From: Dechloromonas denitrificans
GTDB lineage: Bacteria; Pseudomonadota; Gammaproteobacteria; Burkholderiales; Rhodocyclaceae
Direction: 5' to 3'
Length of the DNA stretch: 64,000 nt
NCBI RefSeq assembly: GCF_001551835.1
Contig: NZ_LODL01000013.1
Span: 155,978-219,977, forward strand
Shown: positions 1 to 9,037 of the stretch, piece after piece
How positions within the stretch are numbered: the first letter of the stretch is position 1
How the letters are laid out: every line of letters starts with the position of its first letter
The notes under the pieces: generated by a model
The model's input: only the letters and a program-made list of their open reading frames with translations
Database searches by the model: none
Told to the model about the DNA's origin: nothing
Position numbers and translations under genes: made by a program

Positions 1-2384
1 GCAACCAGACGATGGCTGCCGGCGCCATTGACGGTCAATTTGCCGGGCATGGCCTGCAGCGGGTGGCTGATCTGGTAGAACAGCGTGTTGGCCCACTGGT
101 TGCCTTTCCACCAGGTGGCGACATTGGGCAGCAGGAAGTCGCAGCGACTGGTCAGCCAGACGATGGGGGCGGCGCTGGCCGTGGTGCCGGAGAACAGGGT
201 GTCGAGCTGGCTGGCCTGGCCGAGCAGGGTGTTGATCAAGGCGCTGGTTTCGCCGATCGCGGTCGTCGCGCTGGCCAGGTTGGCGGCCGTTTGGTTGTCG
301 ATGTAGGCCTGCAGCAGCTGGAGTGACTCATTTTTGCCGGTGATGCTGCTCAGTGCGTCACTGGCCGTCTTGTAGGCCGAGCTGTCGAGGACGCTGGCCT
401 TGGCTGGGTCGGTGCCGGCGGCGACGGTGTTGGCCTTGGCTTGCGGAGCAATCAGCGCGGCATTGTCGGCAATGATTTTTGCCCATAAATCGACGTTGAC
501 CGCAGCACTGCCCAGGAGGTCGGCATAGGGCGTGATGTCGGCTTGGCGGGGGCGTGGCGTCGCGGTGTCCTGCAACGTGAAGTTGGTCCGTGCCGTTTCG
601 TAGGTCACCAAGACGGCGTTCAGGCTGGTGTGGCTGACATTGTTGTCGACTTGCTCGTTGGCAGCGATGGCGGTGGCCAGCGACGTAAGTGCACTGGTGG
701 CCGTCGTGCTGGCGCTGTCGATTTGGCCGTAGTTGGCTGGCGTGGCCTGAGTGGCCAGGATGGCGCTGGCCAGGGCGCTGCTGGCATTGTTGCGGCGGGT
801 GGTGACGTTGGGCACACCGGTCAGAATGGCGTCAACCGCCGCTTTGGTGCTGCTCAGTTGGGCGCTCAGGGCGTTCAGGTTGCCGGTGTTCTGTTCGCCT
901 TGCAGCGTCGTCTGCAGGCTGCTGATTGGCCCAATCCAGAGGCTGACCGTACTGCTCAGGACGCTGACCCTGCTCGCCTCGATGCTGTCGCGCAGGGCTT
1001 TCAGCGCGGTGGACAGCGCGGCGGCCGCGGTTTGGGCCAGCGCCTGCTTGCCGGCGTCGCTCGGCGACATGACCGCACCGGCGGCATAGTCATAGGCGAG
1101 GCTGGCGGCGGTGCTGGCCGTGGTCAGGGCGGGAACAATATCGAGGCGGGGAGTAACGGTGGCGGCGAGCAACTGTTTCGCGGCATCGCTGGCCAATAGC
1201 CTTTCGCTGGCATTGGTCGCGGTGTCGAGTGACGTGACCTGATGGGACAGCGCCCAGGGCATGACGTCGATGCCCAGTTTGGCGAGCAGTTCGGGGAGCG
1301 GGTCGAATAGCGGATCGGTGTTGCCGGTCAGGCTGCGGATATCCAAGCCTTCAGTGACACTGATCCGGTTGTTCAGGATTGCCGTATCGATGCTGCTGTC
1401 GATCAGTTGTAGTTGGCCGCGGGCCGCATCGGCCGCCTGCTTGAGCTGGTTGGCCGTGCCGAAAATGGCGTCGAACAGGTTGCGTGCCTCGAGCAGGGCG
1501 GCCCCCATGCCCTGCAGGGCGGTCAGTTGCTGGTTGGCATCGCTCGCCATGCTGAGCGTGGTCCGGGCCAGAGTCAGCTTGGCGATACTGTTCTGCAGGG
1601 CGGCTTCCGGGCCGCTGCCGGGCTGGGTAGTCGGCACCCGGCCGAACAGGCTGCCGGCCTTTCCTTCGCGATTGCTGGCGGAGAACGGTGCCGGCCACGG
1701 GTAGCGGTGGTCGCTGTTGGCGGCGGAGCTGGCGTGTTGTTCGAGACAGCTTCTGACTTCGTTGGCGACGCGCTTTTCGACGGCCGCCATCAACTCCTGG
1801 CGGGTGATGGCAAGGATGATATCGTTGTTGCCGTCGGCGGTGCTGCTGCCGGCCTGGTAGACGTCATTGGTGTCGGCGTTGTCCGGGTCGAGTGCACCGC
1901 GAGGGGCGATGATCAGGCCGGCGATATCGTCGTGGCTCGAACCGTCGGTGGCGATCAAGGTCAGCAGGGCGCTGGTGTCGCTGTTGAGCGGCGGGCTTGC
2001 CCGGTCGCCACCGAAAAAACGATAGATCACCAATTGCAACGGCATGCCGTGGCTGTCGTGACTGTGCTCCAGATCCAGCGTTTTCCAGGGGAGGCCGCCG
2101 CGGTAGGCATCGCAGTCGTCGCGGGAAAGCAGCGGTGAAACTCCGTCGCCGATCAGGTCGGGGCAGAGCAGGCGGCCGGGGCGCTTGTCGTCGAGCACCG
2201 CGTAGGCAATCACCGCCTCCTTGGCTCGGGCCATCCTGATCAACAGTTGACTGTCCTGATGTACGCGGCTGAAGCGGCTGTTGCTACTTGAGTACCAGGT
2301 ATAGCTGCCGGCCATGGCCAGCAGAACGAGCAGCATCCACAGCGCGACGCCCCGTTGTGACGCGAAGGGGGCGTGCCGTGTCAT
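1..2384 (-). CDS. Prepilin-like protein at the distal end of the MSHA operon (partial, C-terminus off the window)
   Basis: An open frame runs from an ATG at 2384 to the left edge without a stop, giving at least 794 residues. The N-terminus has a short basic leader (MTRHAPFASQRG) followed by one hydrophobic segment (about residues 12-30, VALWMLLVLLAMAGSY), as in type IV prepilin-like proteins, but I see no clear G|FTLIE cleavage box. A Cys-containing stretch (LLCPDLIGDGV, about 68-78) follows. Beyond about residue 200 the protein is Ala/Ser/Thr-rich and repetitive, low in aromatics, and suggests long helices. The start overlaps the mshK stop by ATGA, so it belongs to the pilus operon. It may be a minor pilin or tip component. 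I do not recognise a family with certainty. Confidence 0.6.
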   Translation of the reverse strand, partial: MTRHAPFASQRGVALWMLLVLLAMAGSYTWYSSSNSRFSRVHQDSQLLIRMARAKEAVIAYAVLDDKRPGRLLCPDLIGDGVSPLLSRDDCDAYRGGLPWKTLDLEHSHDSHGMPLQLVIYRFFGGDRASPPLNSDTSALLTLIATDGSSHDDIAGLIIAPRGALDPDNADTNDVYQAGSSTADGNNDIILAITRQELMAAVEKRVANEVRSCLEQHASSAANSDHRYPWPAPFSASNREGKAGSLFGRVPTTQPGSGPEAALQNSIAKLTLARTTLSMASDANQQLTALQGMGAALLEARNLFDAIFGTANQLKQAADAARGQLQLIDSSIDTAILNNRISVTEGLDIRSLTGNTDPLFDPLPELLAKLGIDVMPWALSHQVTSLDTATNASERLLASDAAKQLLAATVTPRLDIVPALTTASTAASLAYDYAAGAVMSPSDAGKQALAQTAAAALSTALKALRDSIEASRVSVLSSTVSLWIGPISSLQTTLQGEQNTGNLNALSAQLSSTKAAVDAILTGVPNVTTRRNNASSALASAILATQATPANYGQIDSASTTATSALTSLATAIAANEQVDNNVSHTSLNAVLVTYETARTNFTLQDTATPRPRQADITPYADLLGSAAVNVDLWAKIIADNAALIAPQAKANTVAAGTDPAKASVLDSSAYKTASDALSSITGKNESLQLLQAYIDNQTAANLASATTAIGETSALINTLLGQASQLDTLFSGTTASAAPIVWLTSRCDFLLPNVATWWKGNQWANTLFYQISHPLQAMPGKLTVNGAGSHRLV

Positions 2385-2761
2385 CGTGCCGTGCCGCCCG
2401 GCTTGATGATGATCCGGCCGCCGCGCAGCAGGCCTTCGCGTTCGCCGGTGCCGGGGTAAACCGTGTCGCCGACCGGGACGTTGGTAGCGGCGGCCGGCCC
2501 GGTTGCCTGATTTTCTTCGCCGTTGATCCAGCGCGTGCGCCGGCCGTCGCTGCGCCGGATCTCGCCGTTGATCGTCAGGCTGCTTTCACTGTCCAGCGGA
2601 TTGGCTTGCAGACCGGGGTTGAGCAGGCGCTGGCGGTCGAGCGCGCTGCGCTGGCTTGGGGTCAGGAACAGGCGGCCGAGTACCGTTTCCTCGGCGCCGG
2701 CCGGGGGCAGGGCGGAGAGCAGGGCGAGGATAGGCAGCCAGAGGCGGGCAGGCATGTTCAT
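2381..2761 (-). CDS. mshK: MshK-like secreted pilus biogenesis protein
   Basis: This is a 126-residue protein with a clear signal peptide (MNMPARLWLPILALLSALPPAGA, cleavage near residue 23). The mature part is short, with an SLTINGEIRRSDGRRTRWING motif typical of small MshK/GspC-like periplasmic proteins that begin with a beta-strand 'regulation of expression' unit. I chose the ATG at 2761 because it overlaps the mshJ stop by ATGA and puts the signal peptide at the N-terminus. The MshK name rests mainly on position after mshI and mshJ and on size, because sequence conservation in this family is low. Confidence 0.65.
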   Translation of the reverse strand: MNMPARLWLPILALLSALPPAGAEETVLGRLFLTPSQRSALDRQRLLNPGLQANPLDSESSLTINGEIRRSDGRRTRWINGEENQATGPAAATNVPVGDTVYPGTGEREGLLRGGRIIIKPGGTAR

Positions 2762-3369
2762 TTCTTTCCGCTGGCGCGGCGGACGGTGATCCACTGCATC
2801 TCGCAATCGGCGCTCAGTTGCGCCAGCGTCTCGTGCGTACCGCCGGGATTGCCCGAGTTGCCGATGCGCCCCAGCTTGCAGTTCCGGACCAGGACCAGGG
2901 CTTTGGCATCCTTCTCGATCTGGCTCAGGAAATTCAACAAATCCTCCTCGTGCAGCAAGCGCAACTGCAGTCGCATCGGGCTGGCAAACCAAGCATAGGC
3001 GGTGCCGTCCACGTTTTCCAGCGGCACCTGCACGCCGTATTCGTAATTCATGCCGGGGAGGCGCAGCGCTTGCTGGGTGGCGCGCAGCATTTCTATCCAT
3101 TCCAGGCGCTTTTCCTCGCCGCTGATACCGGAAGCCTGCAGTTGCTGGAAAATCTGCGCCCTGTCCTTGAGCTCCTGTTCCTCGGTGCGTACCTGGCGCA
3201 GGCGTTGCTCGACCTGCCCTTTCCGGTTGGCGGCAGTGTCCCGTTCCTGTTCCGCCTTGTGGGCTTCGCCCATGCTCCACCAGGCGAGCAGGCCGGCGAT
3301 GGCGAGCAGTAGCACGGCGGCGAGCAGCGGCAGGCGGAGCTTCGCGAGGTCGTGAAGAGTGAGCTTCAT
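2758..3369 (-). CDS. mshJ: MshJ-like inner-membrane pilus assembly protein (PilO/GspM type)
   Basis: This 203-residue protein has a short cytoplasmic N-terminus, one membrane helix (about 14-32, LPLLAAVLLLAIAGLLAWW) and a coiled coil rich in Glu/Arg/Gln (about 38-75). A compact C-terminal periplasmic domain follows, ending in SGKK. This is the architecture of PilO/GspM/MshJ, which joins the PilN-like partner in the inner-membrane alignment complex of type IV pili. It lies between mshI and mshK and overlaps both by 4 bp, so it is translationally coupled to them. The symbol rests on gene order plus architecture. Confidence 0.75.
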   Translation of the reverse strand: MKLTLHDLAKLRLPLLAAVLLLAIAGLLAWWSMGEAHKAEQERDTAANRKGQVEQRLRQVRTEEQELKDRAQIFQQLQASGISGEEKRLEWIEMLRATQQALRLPGMNYEYGVQVPLENVDGTAYAWFASPMRLQLRLLHEEDLLNFLSQIEKDAKALVLVRNCKLGRIGNSGNPGGTHETLAQLSADCEMQWITVRRASGKK

Positions 3370-4880
3370 GCGCCGAGCTTTCGGCTGATCTGCAGCGTGA
3401 ATTTGCGCGGCTGATCGTTGTCGTCTTCACTGTCGCCGCCGCGCAGCGTGCGCCCCGATTCGATTTCGAACGGTTGCTGCGTGACGGTCACCGTGCAGGT
3501 TGGGTCGGCTCGCAACAATTCGACGAACTGGTCGAGGGTGTTCAGGATCTGCCGGGTGGAGGCGCCCCGTTCGAGGCGGATGGCGGCACGTACGGTGGTG
3601 ATTTCCTCGTCGCCGACCATGAGTCCTGCGGTCGACGGCCCGGAAGTGCCGATTTTCCATTCGAGCCCTTCCAGTTCGATCGCCGGCATCCGGTTCAGGG
3701 CCTGGCCGAGGGCGCGGTAAGCCGGGCCTGGCTGGCGTTGCTGCTGGCGTAGATCGCGATGGCGGTCGGTCAGGCGGCGCAGGGTCTCGTTATCGATGCC
3801 CAGTTGCGGGAAGGTGGCGGAGATTTCCTGGTAGCGCCAGTTGAGGTCGGACTCGCTGGCGATCAATTGTTGCGTTTCAAGGCGCAGGGCGTGGGTCCGG
3901 TAGATTTCCTTGGCGGCGAACAGGGCGCCGCCGAGCAGGGCGATGACGCCGATGCCGATCAGTCCCTGGCGGATCTGGGAGAGCCGGAAGTCATGGCGGT
4001 AGGCTTCGCCGGCGAACTGTTGGCCGGGCGGCGCGGTGGCCAGCAGGTGCAGGAAGAGCAGATCGCTGCGGCTGTCACCAGGCAGCGTCTGCAGTTTCAG
4101 TTGCCGGGCTGCATCGTGACTGTCGATGATCGTGAAGTTGAGGTAGCCGTGATCCGGGCAAGTCTTCATGATGGCCGGAATGGCCTGCGGATGCGCAATC
4201 ATGAAGACGGGCAGGGCTTCCTCGCGGCCGACCAGACGCTGACCGATCAGGTATTGCTGCAGCTTGCCGGCTTCGGCGGCAAAACTGTTGGCAATGCCGG
4301 CGATGCTGCTGTCGACGAGCGGCGCCATCCGGGAAAAAAGCGGCTGGCCATTGACCAGATAGGTTTCGCGGATCGAGTGGTCCTGCAAGGTGAGCAGCAG
4401 ATAGCGCCCCTGCCCGAAACCCAGTTTTTTCAGCAGTTGACCGCCGAGTTGGGCCACTGTGTAGACCCCGGCCAGCGGCGCTTCGGCCTCCTTGATGCGT
4501 TGCAGCCAGGGCTCGAAATGGGCCGGATTGGTCAGCGCCGAGAGCAGCAGCTTTTCGTTCTTGCGCTTGCGCTTTTCGTAACCGAGCGAGATCGCGGCGG
4601 CCAATGGCGTGCCGAGGAAATGCTGGCCGATCTTGCGGGTGATCAGCGCCTGGCGGTCGCTGCCCTGCAGGAAGGGAATCGTCTCGAGAACGTGGCCTTC
4701 CTCGGCGACGTTGGCGAGCAGGTGAAAATGGCTGCGGTTATGCTCGCCCAGGTATTCGGCAAAATGGTCGAGGCCGGCCTGGTCGGGCTCGAAACTGCCT
4801 TCCGGCAACAGTTGCCCCTGCTGCCAGGCAAAAGCCGAGAGGCGGTGCGTGTTGAGGTAGAGGAGGCGGCGGGCGATCAC
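3366..4880 (-). CDS. mshI: MshI-like pilus assembly protein (PilM/PilN fusion type)
   Basis: The start is the GTG at 4880, which overlaps the mshG stop as GTGA and gives 504 residues. The frame is open further upstream, but only antisense to mshG's own frame. The N-terminal half (about 1-275) resembles an actin-like PilM domain. A single membrane helix (about 298-316, QGLIGIGVIALLGGALFAA) and a PilN-like coiled coil and periplasmic part follow, so MshI combines the PilM and PilN roles in the inner-membrane platform. The C-terminal tail contains an acidic patch (GGDSEDDNDQ). It is coupled to mshJ downstream. Confidence 0.8.
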   Translation of the reverse strand: MIARRLLYLNTHRLSAFAWQQGQLLPEGSFEPDQAGLDHFAEYLGEHNRSHFHLLANVAEEGHVLETIPFLQGSDRQALITRKIGQHFLGTPLAAAISLGYEKRKRKNEKLLLSALTNPAHFEPWLQRIKEAEAPLAGVYTVAQLGGQLLKKLGFGQGRYLLLTLQDHSIRETYLVNGQPLFSRMAPLVDSSIAGIANSFAAEAGKLQQYLIGQRLVGREEALPVFMIAHPQAIPAIMKTCPDHGYLNFTIIDSHDAARQLKLQTLPGDSRSDLLFLHLLATAPPGQQFAGEAYRHDFRLSQIRQGLIGIGVIALLGGALFAAKEIYRTHALRLETQQLIASESDLNWRYQEISATFPQLGIDNETLRRLTDRHRDLRQQQRQPGPAYRALGQALNRMPAIELEGLEWKIGTSGPSTAGLMVGDEEITTVRAAIRLERGASTRQILNTLDQFVELLRADPTCTVTVTQQPFEIESGRTLRGGDSEDDNDQPRKFTLQISRKLGA

Positions 4881-6076
4881 GTTTTGATCTTGCTGATGAC
4901 ATCGTAAATGGGGCCGAGTACCGACAGCATAATCCAGCCCAGCATGGCGCCCATGAACAGCGTCAGCATCGGTTCGATCATCGCCTGCGCCTTGCCGACC
5001 GATTCCTTGACGTCGCGGTTGTAGAAATAGCTGACGTTGAGCAGCGCCTTGTCCAGCCCGCCGGTGCTTTCGCCGACCCGCAGCATGCGGACGACGAGCG
5101 GCGGGAAAAGGCCGACATCGTGAAAGGCGGCGGCGACATTGCGCCCCTCGCGGATCGACTGCTCGACCCGTTGCAGGGCCTGGCGGACGACGCGATTGCC
5201 GACGATGCTTTGCGTCGTCCGGATCGATTCGAGGATCGGGATGCCGGAGGCGTAGAGCATGGCGAAGGTACTGGCAAAGCGCGACAAAATGATTTTCTTC
5301 AGGATCGGGCCGACGACCGGCAGGCGCAGCTTGAGGCCATCCATGCGCAGGCGAGCCAGCGGGTTGCTGCGCAGGATCAGTTGCCCGGCGACGCCGGCGA
5401 TGACCGGCGCAATAAGAAAGAGAAACCAGTAGTCGACCAACAGATCGGAGACGAAAAACAGCACCTTGGTCTGGGTCGGCAGGGTTTGCCCCATATTGCG
5501 GACGAACAGCTTGAGCTGCGGCACCATGTAGATCATCAGGAAAAAGGTGGCGGCGAGCACGATGCTGGCGACGAAGGCCGGGTACATCAGCAGCTTCTTG
5601 GTGTTCGAAGCCAGCTCGTCTTCCCATTTCATCGATTCGGTCAGGCTGGCCAGCACCTCGGGCAACTGGCCGCTGGCTTCGCCGGCGCGAATCAGGTTGA
5701 TGAAGACCTGGCTGAATACGTCGGGATGCGCGCTCATCGCCTGCGACAGCGTCTGGCCGCCCTCGATGCTTTCGATCAGGCCGGCGATCACTTCGCGAAA
5801 GCGCGGGTGTTCCAGCGAATCGCGCAGGTCAGTCAGGCTCTCCAGGATGGGTACGCCAGCCCGCGTCAGCTGGTCGAGATGGAAGCAGAAGTTGATCAGT
5901 TCGGGGCGGGGGATGCTGCGCCCGCCAAACAGCTTGCGCTGGTGCACCGGATTGCCGATGACCAGATCGAGCTCCATGCGTTTCAGGCGCATTTCGAGGT
6001 CGACGACATTGATCGCATCGAGCCGTCCGAACACCATGCGGCCTTCTGCGCTGACTGCCTTGTAGTCGAACAGCAT
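4877..6076 (-). CDS. mshG: MshG, type IV pilus inner-membrane platform protein (GspF/PilC family)
   Basis: This 399-residue protein is a GspF/PilC-family polytopic protein, the platform through which the MshE ATPase drives pilin polymerisation. It shows two tandem GspF domains (about 70-193 and 270-392) and membrane helices near 170-190, 222-242 and 365-385. The family signatures FCFHLDQLTRAGVPILESL and LRVGESTGGL are visible. Its length is normal for the family. It starts 2 bp after mshE and its stop overlaps the GTG of mshI. Confidence 0.9.
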   Translation of the reverse strand: MLFDYKAVSAEGRMVFGRLDAINVVDLEMRLKRMELDLVIGNPVHQRKLFGGRSIPRPELINFCFHLDQLTRAGVPILESLTDLRDSLEHPRFREVIAGLIESIEGGQTLSQAMSAHPDVFSQVFINLIRAGEASGQLPEVLASLTESMKWEDELASNTKKLLMYPAFVASIVLAATFFLMIYMVPQLKLFVRNMGQTLPTQTKVLFFVSDLLVDYWFLFLIAPVIAGVAGQLILRSNPLARLRMDGLKLRLPVVGPILKKIILSRFASTFAMLYASGIPILESIRTTQSIVGNRVVRQALQRVEQSIREGRNVAAAFHDVGLFPPLVVRMLRVGESTGGLDKALLNVSYFYNRDVKESVGKAQAMIEPMLTLFMGAMLGWIMLSVLGPIYDVISKIKT

Positions 6077-6078
6077 GG

Positions 6079-7785
6079 CTACATCCGGTCGGTCAGGTCG
6101 ACGACGCGGCCGAGTTCCTCGAGCGAGGTCGTGCCGTTCATGACCCGCCGCAGGCCGTCGTCGGCCAGCGTGGTGAAGCCCTGGAGCAGGGCACGGCTGC
6201 GGATTTCATGGGTGGTGGCGCGGCGGGCGATCAACTCGTCGATGCCGCTGTCGACCCGGAGCAGTTCCATGATCGCGATCCGGCCGCGGTAGCCCTGGAA
6301 GTCGCAAAGTTCGCAGCCGCTCGGCCGGAACAGGATGGGATGCGGTTGGTTCGGGCCCGTGCCGAGCAGGCGGATTTCATGTGGCTCGGCCAGATAGGGT
6401 GACTTGCAGTGTTCACACAGGCGGCGGATCAGGCGCTGGGCGACGATGCCGATGATGTTGCCGGCCATGATGTCGGGCAGCACGCCGATGTCGAGCAGGC
6501 GAGGGATGGCGCCGATCGCCGAGTTGGTGTGCAGGGTGGTGTACACCTGGTGGCCGGTCATCGCGGCGCGGAAGGCCATTTCGGCGGTTTCGGCGTCGCG
6601 CACCTCGCCGACCAGGATGACGTCCGGGTCCTGGCGCATCATCGAGCGGATGCCGTTGGCGAAATCGAGCTTGGCCGATTCGGAGACCGAGGTCTGGCGC
6701 ACCATCGCCATCGGATATTCAACCGGGTCTTCGAGGGTCATGATGTGGATGCCCTCGTTGTTGATGTGATTGAGTACCGAGTACAGCGTTGTCGTCTTGC
6801 CGCTGCCGGTCGGGCCGGTGACCAGGATGATGCCTTCCGGCCGGGCGATCATCAGCTTCAGTTGCTGCAGGTGTTCCTCGGATAGGCCAAGGCCTTCGAG
6901 CGGCACGATGCCTTTTTGCCGGTCGAGAATGCGCAGCACGATGTTCTCGCCGTGGATGGTCGGCTGGCTGGCGACGCGGAAGTCGATGGCGCGGCCGGAT
7001 ACGCTGAGGCCGATGCGGCCGTCCTGCGGCGCCCGCATCTCGGCGATGTTCATGCCGGACAGCACCTTGATGCGTACCGTCATCGCCGGCCAGTAGGATT
7101 TATGCAGGGCGCGGATCTGGCGCAGCATGCCGTCGATGCGGTAGCGGATGCGCAGGAAGTTGGCTTCCGGCTCGAAGTGGATGTCGGAGGCCTCGCGCTT
7201 GACCGCATCGGTCAGGATCGAGTCGATCAGCCGGACCACTGGCTGGCTGTACTCGTCATCGGTGGCCGACAGGCTCTTCCAGTCGATTTCGCCGGTTTCG
7301 ATCTCGTGCAGGATGCCGTCGATCGACAGTTCGTAGCCGTAATACTGGTCGATGGCGCGGTCGATCTCGGATTCGCCGGCGAGCAGCGTCTCGATCTCGG
7401 TGCCTTCTTCGAGCTGCGTCCGGACGCGGTCGAGGCCGACGATGTCGTTGATGTCGGAGATGGCCAGGGTCAGGCGCTGGCTCGGCCGGTCATAGTCGAG
7501 CGGCAGCAGGTGATAGCGCTTGGCCAGTTCGCGCGGCACCAGCTTCAGCGCTTGCGGGTCGATCACCGCATGCGTCAGGTCGATGCTCTGTTTGCCCAGG
7601 CTTTCGGAAAGGGCTTGGCGCAAGGTCGCTTCCGAGACGAAACCGAGTGAGACGAGCAGCTTGCCGATCGGCTGGTTCAGCTTCATCTGCTCGAGCAGCG
7701 CAATGCGTAACTGGTCTTCCGAGAGGATGCCTTCGGAGATCAGGATCTGGCCGAGCGGCCGGTGCTGCATGGCGGACGTGCTCAT
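6079..7785 (-). CDS. mshE: MshE, type IV pilus extension ATPase (GspE/PilB family) with MshEN domain
   Basis: This 568-residue secretion ATPase has Walker A GPTGSGKTTT (about 328-337), an Asp-box/Walker B region (DPDVILVGEVRD) and His-box residues (TGHQVYTTLHTN). The C-terminal tetracysteine-like site (CEHC and CELC) is typical of GspE/PilB. The first 75 residues carry two copies of the MshEN motif (LGQILISEGILSEDQL and IGKLLVSLGFVSEATL). In Vibrio cholerae MshE this module binds cyclic di-GMP, so pilus extension here may be under c-di-GMP control. The second copy ends with Ser where Gln is usual. It sits between mshN and mshG. Confidence 0.92.
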   Translation of the reverse strand: MSTSAMQHRPLGQILISEGILSEDQLRIALLEQMKLNQPIGKLLVSLGFVSEATLRQALSESLGKQSIDLTHAVIDPQALKLVPRELAKRYHLLPLDYDRPSQRLTLAISDINDIVGLDRVRTQLEEGTEIETLLAGESEIDRAIDQYYGYELSIDGILHEIETGEIDWKSLSATDDEYSQPVVRLIDSILTDAVKREASDIHFEPEANFLRIRYRIDGMLRQIRALHKSYWPAMTVRIKVLSGMNIAEMRAPQDGRIGLSVSGRAIDFRVASQPTIHGENIVLRILDRQKGIVPLEGLGLSEEHLQQLKLMIARPEGIILVTGPTGSGKTTTLYSVLNHINNEGIHIMTLEDPVEYPMAMVRQTSVSESAKLDFANGIRSMMRQDPDVILVGEVRDAETAEMAFRAAMTGHQVYTTLHTNSAIGAIPRLLDIGVLPDIMAGNIIGIVAQRLIRRLCEHCKSPYLAEPHEIRLLGTGPNQPHPILFRPSGCELCDFQGYRGRIAIMELLRVDSGIDELIARRATTHEIRSRALLQGFTTLADDGLRRVMNGTTSLEELGRVVDLTDRM

Positions 7786-7792
7786 GGTCGGC

Positions 7793-9028
7793 TCAGGGCT
7801 GGAGTTCGCTCAGCCGTTTGCGCACCGGCTCGCGCTCGAAAGCGGCCGGGCGCTTGTCGGCGGCCTCCAGTGCCAGCCGGTAATGCTGGGCGGCCAGTTT
7901 GTTCTGGCGGATGTGGTCGAGGCTGATCGCCAGGTTGAACAGGTAATCCGGATTGTCGCCATCCGCCGCGACGGCGTTGAAGTAGACCTGCTGGGCTTCG
8001 GCCCAGCGCTGCTGGCGGGCGTAGAGATTGCCCAAGGCGAAATTGAGCTGAGCCGATTCCGGCTGAACGGCGAGCAGCGACTTCAGGCGGCTCTCGGTAT
8101 TCTGCGGGTCGGCGCCGGCGCTGGCGCCGTTCAGGGTAGCCGCCTGGACGGCCGGGTCGCTCGGGTTGGCGACCAGGGCGCGCTGATAGAGGCGTTCGGC
8201 GTCGCCGGGCCGGCCCTGGCGCTGGGCAATGGCGGCCAGGGCGAGCAGGGCGTCGGTATTGTTGGGGTCGCGCTGCAGGGCCTGTTCGTAATCGCGGCGG
8301 GCCAGCTCCAGCTCGTTGCGCTGAATGTTGGCATAGCCGCGGAGCTGGTTGCTGTCGACCTCGGGGCGGCTGCGGGTCAGGCGAATTGTTTCAGTCGGCA
8401 CGCTTTCCGGTTCGCCAGTCGGCAGTGTGCGCGCCGGGCGGGTCGGTGGTGGCGCCGGGGGCGGTGAGGCGAACAGCGAGGTTTCGGGGGCAATTGCTGC
8501 GGTCGACGGCCCTGCCGGGGGCAAAACCACGGGCACGGCCGGTGCCGCGGGCGCTCCTCGGGGGGCTGCGCTGGCCGGGGCTGGGGTCGGGTTGGCACTT
8601 GGCCGAAGGCTATTGTTGCCGATGTTCAGAACCTGATAGCCGACGTAGCCGCCGATGCCGAGGCCGGCCAGACCGAGGATGCCGAGGGCAATCCACAGCG
8701 GCTGACGCGAAGGGGAGGTGTCGACCTGTTTGGCGGCAAAGGCATTGCGCACAGCTTCGCGGTCGGCCTGGGCGCTTTTTTGCTGGCTGGTGGCCGGTTT
8801 GGGCTGGGCTTGGCCGGGGCGGACGGCGCTGCTGGCCAGTTCGGCATCGACGGCGTCGATGTGGGCTGCCAGGTCGGGCAAGGGGCTGTTCTGAACGCGA
8901 GGCGCCGGTGGCGCCAGCGGTTCCAGGCCGAGCGTGTCGGCTGTCGCCGGGTCCTTGCCGCTCAGGCTGCGTGCCGCTTCCTGCTTGCTTGTCTCGGCCC
9001 GCTTCAGGGCGTCCATCAGCAGACTCAT
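7793..9028 (-). CDS. mshN: MshN-like TPR protein of the MSHA pilus system
   Basis: This 411-residue protein begins MSLLMDALKRAETSKQEA, the conserved cytoplasmic start of MshN and GspB-like proteins. A membrane helix lies near 146-164 (LWIALGILGLAGLGIGGYV), then a Pro/Ala-rich linker (about 175-235). At least three tetratricopeptide repeats fill about 250-400 (for example ARRDYEQALQRDPNNTDALL and DAERLYQRALVANPSDPAV). TPR domains of this kind scaffold secretin or platform assembly from the periplasm. It lies 10 bp after mshL and 7 bp before mshE. The symbol rests on architecture and on position next to mshL and mshE. Confidence 0.8.
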   Translation of the reverse strand: MSLLMDALKRAETSKQEAARSLSGKDPATADTLGLEPLAPPAPRVQNSPLPDLAAHIDAVDAELASSAVRPGQAQPKPATSQQKSAQADREAVRNAFAAKQVDTSPSRQPLWIALGILGLAGLGIGGYVGYQVLNIGNNSLRPSANPTPAPASAAPRGAPAAPAVPVVLPPAGPSTAAIAPETSLFASPPPAPPPTRPARTLPTGEPESVPTETIRLTRSRPEVDSNQLRGYANIQRNELELARRDYEQALQRDPNNTDALLALAAIAQRQGRPGDAERLYQRALVANPSDPAVQAATLNGASAGADPQNTESRLKSLLAVQPESAQLNFALGNLYARQQRWAEAQQVYFNAVAADGDNPDYLFNLAISLDHIRQNKLAAQHYRLALEAADKRPAAFEREPVRKRLSELQP

Positions 9029-9037
9029 TGCCGGCGC

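Noticed and set aside
543-2138. Long plus-strand open frames in the first 2.4 kb
   Set aside because: They are antisense to a continuous minus-strand frame that starts with a membrane helix, lacks a stop to the window edge and fits the pilus operon. High GC creates long shadow frames.
4881-5627. Upstream extension of mshI to 753 residues
   Set aside because: The added residues lie in a shadow frame of mshG. The GTG at 4880 gives the usual MshI N-terminus and a 4-bp overlap.
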